A stretch of 15,388 bases of DNA from NCBI GenBank assembly GCA_016296635.1, contig JAEDIZ010000050.1, forward strand, positions 1-15,388, written 5' to 3'. The DNA is from Oscillospiraceae bacterium. GTDB lineage: Bacteria; Bacillota; Clostridia; Oscillospirales; Oscillospiraceae. Shown here piece after piece: positions 7,255-12,962 of this stretch. The translations under genes were made by a program, and so were the position numbers. Under the pieces are notes generated by a model. That model worked only from the letters and a program-made list of their open reading frames with translations, was not told the DNA's origin and made no database searches. Positions within the stretch are counted from its first letter, which is position 1, and each line of letters begins with the position of its first letter.

Positions 7255-7259
7255 TTTTT

Positions 7260-8783
7260 TTGCGCAAAAAAACCTCCATTTTGCAGCAGGCTCTGCTACT
7301 GACCGCCGTTAATCTTTCGCTGCGCGGTGTCGGCATGCTCTTTCAGATCTGGCTTTCAGATCGGATCGGCGCAGCCGGACTCGGTCTTCTTCAACTGATT
7401 CTGAGTGTCAGCGGTTTCGCGTTCACACTCGGTCTTGCCGGAGTGCGTGTTGCAGCCATGTATGTGTGCGCCGAAGAATTCGGTCTGAAAGAATACGGCG
7501 GCATCCGGCAGGCAGTTCTTGTCAGCCTGCGATATGCGCTTTGTACCAGCTGCATCGTCGGCGCAGCTCTGTTTTTCGGTGCCGAGTTTGCTGCCCGGCG
7601 TTTTGTCGGGGATCTGCACGCCGCAGACAGTCTTCGCATGCAGGCTCTGTTCTTGCCTGCCGGCTGTGCCGGTTCCGTTTTGGCCGGCTATTTTACTGCC
7701 TGCGGGAAGATCAAAAAACTGGCCGCAGTCCATGTTTGTGAACGGATTCTCTCCCTCCTTCTGACTGCGCTTCTTTTGGTGTTTTATTCAGGCAAAGATC
7801 CAGGAAAATGCTGCATGGCTGTCGTTCTTGGAAATGTCATCTCCGATTTTTGGGGAACGGCTTTTCTTTTTGTTTTGTTTCTGCGTTCGCAGCGGCCTGC
7901 ACCCGCTCTTGGAACTGCGAATCAGATGCTGCGCAGAGTCTGCAAGCTGAGTGTTCCGCTGGCTTTGAGCGAATACCTTCGCGCAGGATTATCAACGCTT
8001 GAACAGTTTCTGATTCCCTGGGGACTTGCCCGCTCCGGCAGCACCTATTCCGCCTCCATGTCCGCTTACGGTACAATCGGCGCCATGGTTTTTCCCGTCC
8101 TCATGTTTCCGTCGGCACTTTTCTATGCGCTGTCTGATCTGCTCGTTCCGGAGCTTGCCCGATGCAGCGTCCAAAACCGTACGCTCCGCATCCGTCATCT
8201 GACTGAAAGCTGTCTTCGCATGGGCTTTCTTTTTTCCGGTGCAATCGCCGGTCTCATGTTCGTATTGGCAAAACCGCTCGGTATGCTGCTTTATAAAAGT
8301 GCCGATGCCGGTGCATACCTGCGCATTTTTTCACCCATGGTTTTCTGTCTCTATATGGACGCCATGACAGACGGGATGCTGAAGGGACTCGGTCAGCAGG
8401 TAGCCTCCGTTCGCTACAATACGATCACTGCCTTCCTCGATGTCGTTCTTCTCTTTGTTCTGCTGCCAAGGCTCGGAATCGCTGCGTATCTTCTCAGCTT
8501 TACCGCAACACATCTTCTGAATTTTGGATTAAGTTTACATAAGCTTGTTTTTGTTACAGAGTATTCACCGGAGATCCACCATGTTTTCCGCGTATTTTTC
8601 TGCACGGCGGTATCCTGCGCCGCCTGCTTCTGTTTTCCGGAAGGCACATATTGGCAAATGATTCTGCTTCGAACTGCGGTCTTTCTCTTTGTTTTTCTTA
8701 TTCTTTCGAACTGCTCCGGTGCGATGTCGCGTCGGGATGCCGAACAGCTCCGCCGTTCTCTTCCTCGGGCGCACGGCAATTGA
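7260..8783 (+). CDS. SpoVB/MurJ-like lipid-linked oligosaccharide flippase (MOP superfamily)
   Basis: A 507-residue integral membrane protein with about 12-14 hydrophobic segments. It fits the polysaccharide-biosynthesis/SpoVB branch of the MOP exporter superfamily, which flips lipid-linked wall or capsule precursors. The start (RKKTSILQQALLLTAVNLSL), the GAAGLGLLQL motif (37-46) and the internal GTIGAMVFPVLMFPSALFYA are characteristic. Which lipid it carries cannot be told; SpoVB, YtgP and O-antigen flippases are alternatives. It starts with TTG, set by AAGGTGA at 7248-7254. It follows a terminator with no clear sigma-A promoter between, so it may depend on weak read-through or an unrecognised promoter. 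Its stop overlaps the -35 box of the next gene. Confidence 0.85.
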   Translation: MRKKTSILQQALLLTAVNLSLRGVGMLFQIWLSDRIGAAGLGLLQLILSVSGFAFTLGLAGVRVAAMYVCAEEFGLKEYGGIRQAVLVSLRYALCTSCIVGAALFFGAEFAARRFVGDLHAADSLRMQALFLPAGCAGSVLAGYFTACGKIKKLAAVHVCERILSLLLTALLLVFYSGKDPGKCCMAVVLGNVISDFWGTAFLFVLFLRSQRPAPALGTANQMLRRVCKLSVPLALSEYLRAGLSTLEQFLIPWGLARSGSTYSASMSAYGTIGAMVFPVLMFPSALFYALSDLLVPELARCSVQNRTLRIRHLTESCLRMGFLFSGAIAGLMFVLAKPLGMLLYKSADAGAYLRIFSPMVFCLYMDAMTDGMLKGLGQQVASVRYNTITAFLDVVLLFVLLPRLGIAAYLLSFTATHLLNFGLSLHKLVFVTEYSPEIHHVFRVFFCTAVSCAACFCFPEGTYWQMILLRTAVFLFVFLILSNCSGAMSRRDAEQLRRSLPRAHGN

Positions 8784-8807
8784 CTTTTCTGCCGCAGCTG
8801 ATACAAT
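8780..8807 (+). promoter_or_regulatory. Promoter of the PLP enzyme/glycosylase pair
   Basis: -35 TTGACT (8780-8785) overlaps the flippase stop codon, followed by a 16-base spacer and -10 TACAAT (8802-8807). It lies 30 bases before the chosen ATG. Confidence 0.55.
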
Positions 8808-8836
8808 AAACAAAACGCATGAAAGAAGGGCACAGC

Positions 8837-9856
8837 ATGATTTCTTTTCTCAACGACTATTCCGAAGGCGCACATCCGAAGGTGCTTGCCGCGCTGACGG
8901 ATACAAATCTTATCCCCACTCCCGGCTACGGATGCGATCCCTACTGTATGAAGGCTGCTGATATCATTCGCACCCGTTTTGCCTGCCCCGGAGCAGATGT
9001 TCATTTCATGGTCGGCGGCACCATTACGAACATGACGCTCATCAGCGCTTCGCTTCGTCCATGGGAGGCAGTCATCTGCGCCAAAACAGGCCACATCAAT
9101 GTCCATGAAACCGGTGCTATTGAAGCTACCGGACATAAGGTCTACGGCATGGACACCCCGGACGGCAAGCTGACGCCGGAGCTGATCCGTCAGGCCATGG
9201 CAGACAACTGTGACGGCAAAGACGAGCATATGATCCTGCCGCGCATGGTTTATATCTCCGATTCCACGGAGCTCGGCACCGTATATACGAAGCAGGAACT
9301 GACCGCTATCCGTCAGATCTGCCTGGAGCTTGGCCTCTATCTGTATCTTGACGGTGCGCGCATGGCGTGTGCGCTGACCTGCGCAGAAAACGATCTCGCG
9401 CCGGAGGATTTTGCGCAGCTTTGTGACAGCTTTTACATTGGCGGCACGAAAGATGGTCTTCTGTTCGGAGAGGCCCTTGTCATCGTGAATGACGCGCTGA
9501 AGCCGAACTTCCGCCATGCCATCAAGCAGCGCGGCGGTATGCTGGCAAAGGGGCGTTTGCTGGGCGTGCAGTTTGAGGCGCTGCTGCAGGATGATCTATG
9601 GCTGGAACTTGGCCGCCACGCCGTTCATCAGGCGCAGATTCTTGCAAAGGCACTTCGTGATAAAGGTTATGCTCTTTATGCAGAATCCCCCACGAACCAG
9701 CTTTTCCCCATCGTTACAAACGAAAAGCTGGCGGAGCTTTCCCGCAGCGTTCTGTTTGAAGTCATCGCAAAGCCGGACACAGAACATACCGTCATCCGGT
9801 TTGTGACCTCCTGGGCAACCACAGACGAGAGCATAAAGGCCCTCATTGAGGTGCTG
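8837..9856 (+). CDS. Threonine-aldolase-like PLP enzyme (beta-eliminating lyase family); stop codon at 9857-9859
   Basis: 340 residues of the low-specificity L-threonine aldolase/beta-eliminating lyase family (PF01212, fold type I PLP), which cleave beta-hydroxy amino acids such as threonine to glycine and acetaldehyde. NDYSEGAHPKVL (6-17) is the family N-terminus. FMVGGTITN (57-65) and GHINVHETGA (85-94) line the cofactor pocket; LDGAR (171-175) holds the Asp that contacts the pyridine ring. GGTKDG (202-207) has the Schiff-base Lys205. Substrate specificity is not certain, since this Bacillota branch is distinct from E. coli LtaE. I chose the ATG at 8837 (AAGGG six bases upstream) because it gives the usual N-terminus; an ATG at 8819 would add six residues. 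The stop TAA shares its last A with the next ATG. Confidence 0.88.
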
Positions 9857-9858
9857 TA

Positions 9859-10347
9859 ATGGAGCATTTGGAGCATCCGATTCCGCCCTTATATGACGCA
9901 GATTCCCGTATCCTGATCCTCGGCTCCTTTCCCTCCCGTGCATCCCGGCAGGCAGCGTTCTTCTACGGACATCCGCAAAACCGGTTTTGGAAAACCGTTT
10001 CCGCCCTGCTGGGATGCGACTGTCCCACAACCGTTGAGGAAAAGGCAGCCATGATGCATACGCATCACATCGCCCTTTGGGACACCATTGCCAGCTGTGA
10101 TATTGAGCTTTCCAGCGATGCTTCCATTCAGAACGCGGTCGCAAACGATCTTTCCCCCATCCTGCAGGCTGCAGATATCCAAGCCATTTTCTGCAACGGA
10201 GCAGCGTCCTATGATCTCTACTGCAAATACCAGCAGCCGGTCACCGGAATAAAAGCAGTCAAGCTTCCCTCTACATCGCCTGCCAATGCGGCATGGTCTG
10301 TTGAGCGTCTGAAATCAAGCTGGAGCCAAATTCTTTCCCATCTGTAA
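9859..10347 (+). CDS. Uracil/hypoxanthine-DNA glycosylase (UDG superfamily, HDG type)
   Basis: 162 residues of the DNA-deoxyinosine glycosylase (TIGR04274/family 6) branch of the UDG superfamily, which removes hypoxanthine or uracil from deaminated DNA. Motif 1 is ILGSFPSRASR (20-30). The diagnostic YGHPQNRFW (36-44) contains the conserved Asn41. ALWDTIASC (72-80) and the second active-site motif LPSTSPANA (136-144) follow. The length is typical. The ATG overlaps the preceding stop codon by one base (TAATG), so the two genes are translationally coupled, an unusual partner for an amino-acid lyase. It is followed by an intrinsic terminator. Confidence 0.92.
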   Translation: MEHLEHPIPPLYDADSRILILGSFPSRASRQAAFFYGHPQNRFWKTVSALLGCDCPTTVEEKAAMMHTHHIALWDTIASCDIELSSDASIQNAVANDLSPILQAADIQAIFCNGAASYDLYCKYQQPVTGIKAVKLPSTSPANAAWSVERLKSSWSQILSHL

Positions 10348-10350
10348 AAA

Positions 10351-10373
10351 GAGATGCCTCGGGCATCTCTTTT
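10351..10373 (+). terminator. Intrinsic terminator after the DNA glycosylase gene
   Basis: Eight-base-pair stem GAGATGCC/GGCATCTC (10351-10358 with 10362-10369), a three-base loop and four T bases. An A-run precedes it, so it could also work on the opposite strand. Confidence 0.9.
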
Positions 10374-10471
10374 GCTTTCCTGCAACCTGCGTGTCTTTTC
10401 CATCGTTCTTTCAGATGCAATACGCTTGCACGGTTTTTTCCTCGGATTGGAACGCCGAAAGAAAAATGGAC

Positions 10472-10498
10472 TTGACAGTTCTTTTTCTTCTTTATAAT
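10472..10498 (+). promoter_or_regulatory. Sigma-A promoter of the peroxidase operon
   Basis: Consensus -35 TTGACA (10472-10477) and -10 TATAAT (10493-10498), but the spacer is only 15 bases, two short of ideal. A short spacer with perfect boxes is typical of promoters that regulators can switch. The transcript start would be near 10505, inside the repeats described next. Confidence 0.7.
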
Positions 10499-10499
10499 T

Positions 10500-10532
10500 A
10501 GTTTAACTCAATCAATTTAATTAAATCAATTT
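10500..10532. promoter_or_regulatory. Palindromes and direct repeat at the peroxidase promoter, likely regulator binding site
   Basis: Two palindromes lie just downstream of the -10 box: AGTTTAACT (10500-10508) and ATTTAATTAAAT (10515-10526). The direct repeat AATCAATTT occurs at 10510-10518 and 10524-10532. The AT-rich palindrome resembles MarR/OhrR operators (Bacillus OhrR sites have an AATT-centred palindrome). The fourth-gene-away OhrR-like regulator is the natural candidate; binding is inferred. Confidence 0.5.
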
Positions 10533-10548
10533 CAGAACGTGAATCTGC

Positions 10549-11070
10549 ATGACTGCTTATGACTTTACAGTAAAATCTCAAAATGGCGAAGACATTTCCC
10601 TTTCTTCTTTTCAGGGCAACGTACTTTTGGTTGTAAACACCGCCACCGGCTGCGGTTTTACTCCGCAGTACGCAGAACTTCAGCAGATGTACGAGAACTA
10701 CAAAGAGCAGGGTTTTGAAATTCTGGACTTTCCCTGCAATCAGTTTGCAAATCAGACGCCGGGTACGGATGAAGAAGTGCATGAGTTCTGTACCGGCAGA
10801 TACGGCATCACTTTCCCGCAGTATTCCAAAATTGACGTAAACGGTGACAATGCCATTCCGCTCTATCAATGGATCACCGCAAATACAAAGTTTGAAGGTT
10901 TTGACGGCGCCATGGGACTGATTCTCCGCCCCATTGTCCAAAAAATGGACAAGGATTATAAGAATAACGGCAAGATCAAATGGAATTTCACCAAAATTCT
11001 GATTGACCGCAGTGGGAATATCGTCGCGCGATACGAACCCACCGCAGACATCAAGAAAATCAGCGAATAA
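10549..11070 (+). CDS. gpx: Glutathione peroxidase family protein (thiol peroxidase)
   Basis: 173 residues of the glutathione peroxidase family, thioredoxin fold, which reduces hydrogen peroxide and organic or lipid peroxides. The peroxidatic Cys35 lies in NTATGCGFTPQY (30-41); the rest of the active site is FPCNQF (61-66, Gln65) and KWNFTKI (144-150, Trp145, Asn146). It uses Cys, not selenocysteine. Cys81 (EFCTGRYGITFP) sits where bacterial and plant thioredoxin-dependent enzymes have their resolving Cys, so thioredoxin is a likelier reductant than glutathione. A 25-residue insert before the Trp motif is common in clostridial members. The ribosome site is weak. It is first in the operon with the OhrR-like regulator, 14 bases before the TSCPD gene. 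Confidence 0.95.
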   Translation: MTAYDFTVKSQNGEDISLSSFQGNVLLVVNTATGCGFTPQYAELQQMYENYKEQGFEILDFPCNQFANQTPGTDEEVHEFCTGRYGITFPQYSKIDVNGDNAIPLYQWITANTKFEGFDGAMGLILRPIVQKMDKDYKNNGKIKWNFTKILIDRSGNIVARYEPTADIKKISE

Positions 11071-11084
11071 AGGAAGTGCTTTGA

Positions 11085-11384
11085 TTGTTTCACTTTGACT
11101 ATCTGACCGAGAATACCTGTTCAAAACTCATAAGCCTTGATCTGGATGGAGATATCGTAAAAAATATCCGGTTTGTTGGCGGTTGTGATGGAAATCTGAA
11201 GGCAATTCCTGTATTATTAGATGGATGGAGTGCAGATCAGATTGAGCGCAAACTTACCGGGATTGTCTGCGGATGCAGAGGAATTTCCTGCTCCGATCAA
11301 CTGGCAAAGGCGGTTCGAGCCGCTTTGATCGCATCAAAAAATCCAAATTACAGATCTCCGTTGGAAGAGGATGCCGATGACTGA
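11085..11384 (+). CDS. TSCPD-domain protein (TIGR03905-like)
   Basis: 99 residues; residues 1-80 match the TIGR03905 TSCPD family, related to a domain at the end of class II ribonucleotide reductases. Visible are TCSKLISLDLDGD (11-23), FVGGCDGNLKAI (30-41) and Cys residues at 12, 34, 62, 64 and 69. The name-giving motif is altered to ISCSD (67-71). A 19-residue acidic tail is longer than usual for these proteins. The function of the family is unknown; the clustered cysteines suggest metal or redox chemistry. The start is a TTG with AGGA ten bases upstream; an in-frame stop lies directly before it, so no earlier start exists. The 3' end overlaps the regulator gene by eight bases. Confidence 0.85.
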   Translation: MFHFDYLTENTCSKLISLDLDGDIVKNIRFVGGCDGNLKAIPVLLDGWSADQIERKLTGIVCGCRGISCSDQLAKAVRAALIASKNPNYRSPLEEDADD

Positions 11385-11808
11385 CGATTATGAAATGCTG
11401 AAGCTCGACAGACAGCTTTGTTTCCCGCTGTATGCCGTGTCCAGAGAAGTGGTAAAAAAATACAAGCCGTATCTTGACGAAATCGATCTGACCTATACGC
11501 AGTATATTACCATGATGGTTCTGTGGGAGCAGGAGGAGATCACGGTGAAGGATCTCGGTTCAAAACTGTTTCTGGATTCCGGAACGCTGACTCCGGTGCT
11601 GAACGCCTTGGAAAAGAAAGGACTTGTTGCCCGCAGGCGTTCTGAAACGGATAAACGGGATGTGTACGCAGTCATCACCGAAGCAGGAATGGCTCTGCGG
11701 GAGCAGGCCGCTGAAATTCCCGCAAAAATCGGAGCCTGTGTACCGATTTCTCCGGAAGATGCTATGACTTTGTATCGTATTCTTCACGAACTGATGGACA
11801 AACTTTGA
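11377..11808 (+). CDS. ohrR: OhrR-like MarR-family redox regulator
   Basis: 143 residues, a MarR-family winged-helix dimer. Counting from the ATG at 11377, Cys15 (LCFPLY), Tyr19 and Tyr29 fall exactly on the sensing Cys and partner Tyr residues of Bacillus OhrR. The recognition-helix region is FLDSGTLTPVLNALEKKGL (65-83), and the wing is RRRSETDKRDVYA (86-98). A second cysteine, Cys121, lies close to where two-Cys OhrR proteins (Xanthomonas) have their disulfide partner. The family represses peroxide-defence genes until an organic hydroperoxide oxidises the Cys. GAGG lies six bases before 11377; the ATG at 11371 is the alternative. Its place in the operon suggests autoregulation through 10500-10532. 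Confidence 0.9.
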   Translation: MTDDYEMLKLDRQLCFPLYAVSREVVKKYKPYLDEIDLTYTQYITMMVLWEQEEITVKDLGSKLFLDSGTLTPVLNALEKKGLVARRRSETDKRDVYAVITEAGMALREQAAEIPAKIGACVPISPEDAMTLYRILHELMDKL

Positions 11809-11823
11809 TACGGGTATTATAAT
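11795..11823 (+). promoter_or_regulatory. Possible internal promoter before the flavodoxin genes
   Basis: TGGACA (11795-11800), a 17-base spacer and TATAAT (11818-11823), overlapping the end of the regulator gene. The predicted start (about 11830) falls inside the ribosome site of the next gene, which makes a normal leader impossible, so it may be fortuitous. Confidence 0.35.
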
Positions 11824-11840
11824 TGCAAAGGACTGATGAC

Positions 11841-12263
11841 ATGAAAATAGAAATTCGTTAATACACACGATCCGGCAACACCGAAAAACTGGCAAACGCC
11901 ATCGGAAGCGCTTTGTCAATGTCCGCCGCGTCCATTGACGCCCCGCTTACGGAAAAAGCGGATCTTCTGTTTCTCGGCTGTTCCTATTATGCTTTTGACA
12001 TGGACGAAACGGGAAAGCTCTTTTTGAAGGAAAACAAAGAGAAGATCGGTAAGGTCATCTGCTTTGGAACCTCCGCCATGATGAAATCCATGAAAAAGCC
12101 CATGAGAAAGGTTCTGGATGCGCTAGGAATTGTCTTGCTCGAGGATGAATTTCATTGCCGGGGTTCCTTTGGGCCTGCAAATAAGGTCCGGCCGAATGAC
12201 GCCGACATGAAAGAAGCGCAGGCCTTCGCTCTGCGTGTGATTGAAAAGGAGAATATGAAATGA
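11841..12263 (+). pseudogene. Flavodoxin interrupted by an early TAA at codon 7
   Basis: The frame begins at an ATG with an ideal ribosome site (AAAGGA 11827-11832, eight bases upstream) and starts MKIEIR. It meets TAA (11859-11861) and continues as YTRSGNTEKLANAIG, the FMN phosphate-binding loop of flavodoxin, followed by LFLGCSYYAF and ICFGTSAMMKSM. In relatives a Tyr codon is expected at the stop, so one base change (TAT or TAC to TAA) explains it. The remaining 133 codons are intact and end in an ATGA overlap with the next flavodoxin. Restart at TTG 11913 or ATG 11919 would lose the phosphate loop. Candidates are a recent nonsense mutation, a sequencing error, or stop-codon read-through. 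Confidence 0.82.
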
Positions 12264-12706
12264 AAACAATCGTTGCGTATTTCAGTGCAAGCGGTGTGAC
12301 CGCCAAAGTTGCCAAAGAGTATGCCGCTCAAATAGGTGCCGATCTCTTTGAAATCGCTCCAGTCCAGCTCTACACCGCAGCAGATCTGAACTGGAAAAAC
12401 CCGCTTTCCCGCTGCAACAAAGAATTTTTCACCAGAAAAGATGTGCCGGTGAGCGCAGCAATTGCTGATTTTGAAAGCTATGATCAGGTTCTTATCGGGT
12501 TCCCTATTTGGTATGGCTGCGCGCCGAATGTAGTCAACACCTTCTGCTCTCAGTATGACTGGGCCGGCAAGCAGGTCATTGCCTTTGCAACCTCCGGCGG
12601 GAGCCCCATCGGCAAAACTGCAGAAAAACTGCGTCCCTATGTCAACGGTGCTGCCTCCTTGAAAGCAATCCTTGTCAAAACTGCCGACGACCTGAAAAAA
12701 CAGTAA
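12260..12706 (+). CDS. Flavodoxin (Flavodoxin_4-like)
   Basis: 148 residues of the flavodoxin fold, a small FMN electron carrier or NAD(P)H-linked flavoprotein. The phosphate loop is FSASGVTAKVA (8-18), followed by PIWYGCAPN (82-90) with the aromatic residue that stacks on the flavin, and ATSGGSPIG (110-118). The length is standard. The ATG overlaps the stop of the preceding flavodoxin (ATGA), a translational coupling which the TAA in that gene may weaken. It is last in the peroxidase operon, where it may supply electrons for repair of oxidised thiols; this role is inferred. No canonical intrinsic terminator follows. Confidence 0.9.
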   Translation: MKTIVAYFSASGVTAKVAKEYAAQIGADLFEIAPVQLYTAADLNWKNPLSRCNKEFFTRKDVPVSAAIADFESYDQVLIGFPIWYGCAPNVVNTFCSQYDWAGKQVIAFATSGGSPIGKTAEKLRPYVNGAASLKAILVKTADDLKKQ

Positions 12707-12724
12707 TACCGTGTGCAACACCCC

Positions 12725-12760
12725 CGTATCTCCCATCGGTCTTTTCCGATGTGAGATACG
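12725..12760. repeat. Long imperfect inverted repeat (hairpin)
   Basis: CGTATCTC (12725-12732) pairs with GAGATACG (12753-12760), and CATCGG (12734-12739) with CCGATG (12746-12751), with one C-T mismatch and a TCTTTT loop: 14 pairs in 36 bases. It lacks a T-run, so it is not a normal intrinsic terminator. It may be a Rho-type or processing stem, or a dispersed palindromic element. The rest of the gap (12707-12962) shows only the promoter of the MATE gene. Confidence 0.6.
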
Positions 12761-12897
12761 AGCTTTATACTGTCGCGTTCCTGTGGATTTTTTCATGATC
12801 TCCGGCTTTCTCATACCGGCTGCCTCAGAAACAAGCCCCATGATACTCCGTATTCCATCCTGCGGATGAAAATCATGCTTTTTTTATGCAAAAGCCA

Positions 12898-12926
12898 ATG
12901 ACTTTTGTTTATTTCTGTGCTATAGT
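12898..12926 (+). promoter_or_regulatory. Promoter of the MATE exporter gene
   Basis: -35 ATGACT (12898-12903), a 17-base spacer and -10 TATAGT (12921-12926) preceded by TGC, an extended -10. It is 37 bases before the ATG. Confidence 0.55.
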
Positions 12927-12962
12927 TTCAATAAATTCTGATGTGGATTGGGATGACGGACT

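Noticed and set aside
8414..9517. 367-codon open frame on the minus strand across the flippase and PLP enzyme
   Set aside because: Both plus-strand genes beneath it have clear family motifs and ribosome sites; the minus frame has neither.
10425..10451. Small hairpin TGCAA/TTGCA followed by six T bases before the peroxidase promoter
   Set aside because: Only five weak pairs and extra bases before the T-run; the strong terminator at 10351-10373 already ends the upstream genes.
11913..12263. Reading the broken flavodoxin as a short intact gene starting at TTG 11913 or ATG 11919
   Set aside because: There is no ribosome site before these codons and the product would lack the FMN phosphate loop, whereas the upstream ATG has an ideal site.
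12152..12841. 229-codon minus-strand frame running from the flavodoxins into the gap before the MATE gene
   Set aside because: Most of it is antisense to two flavodoxin frames. The non-overlapping part (12707-12841) gives about 45 residues with no motif, and the hairpin explains part of the sequence.
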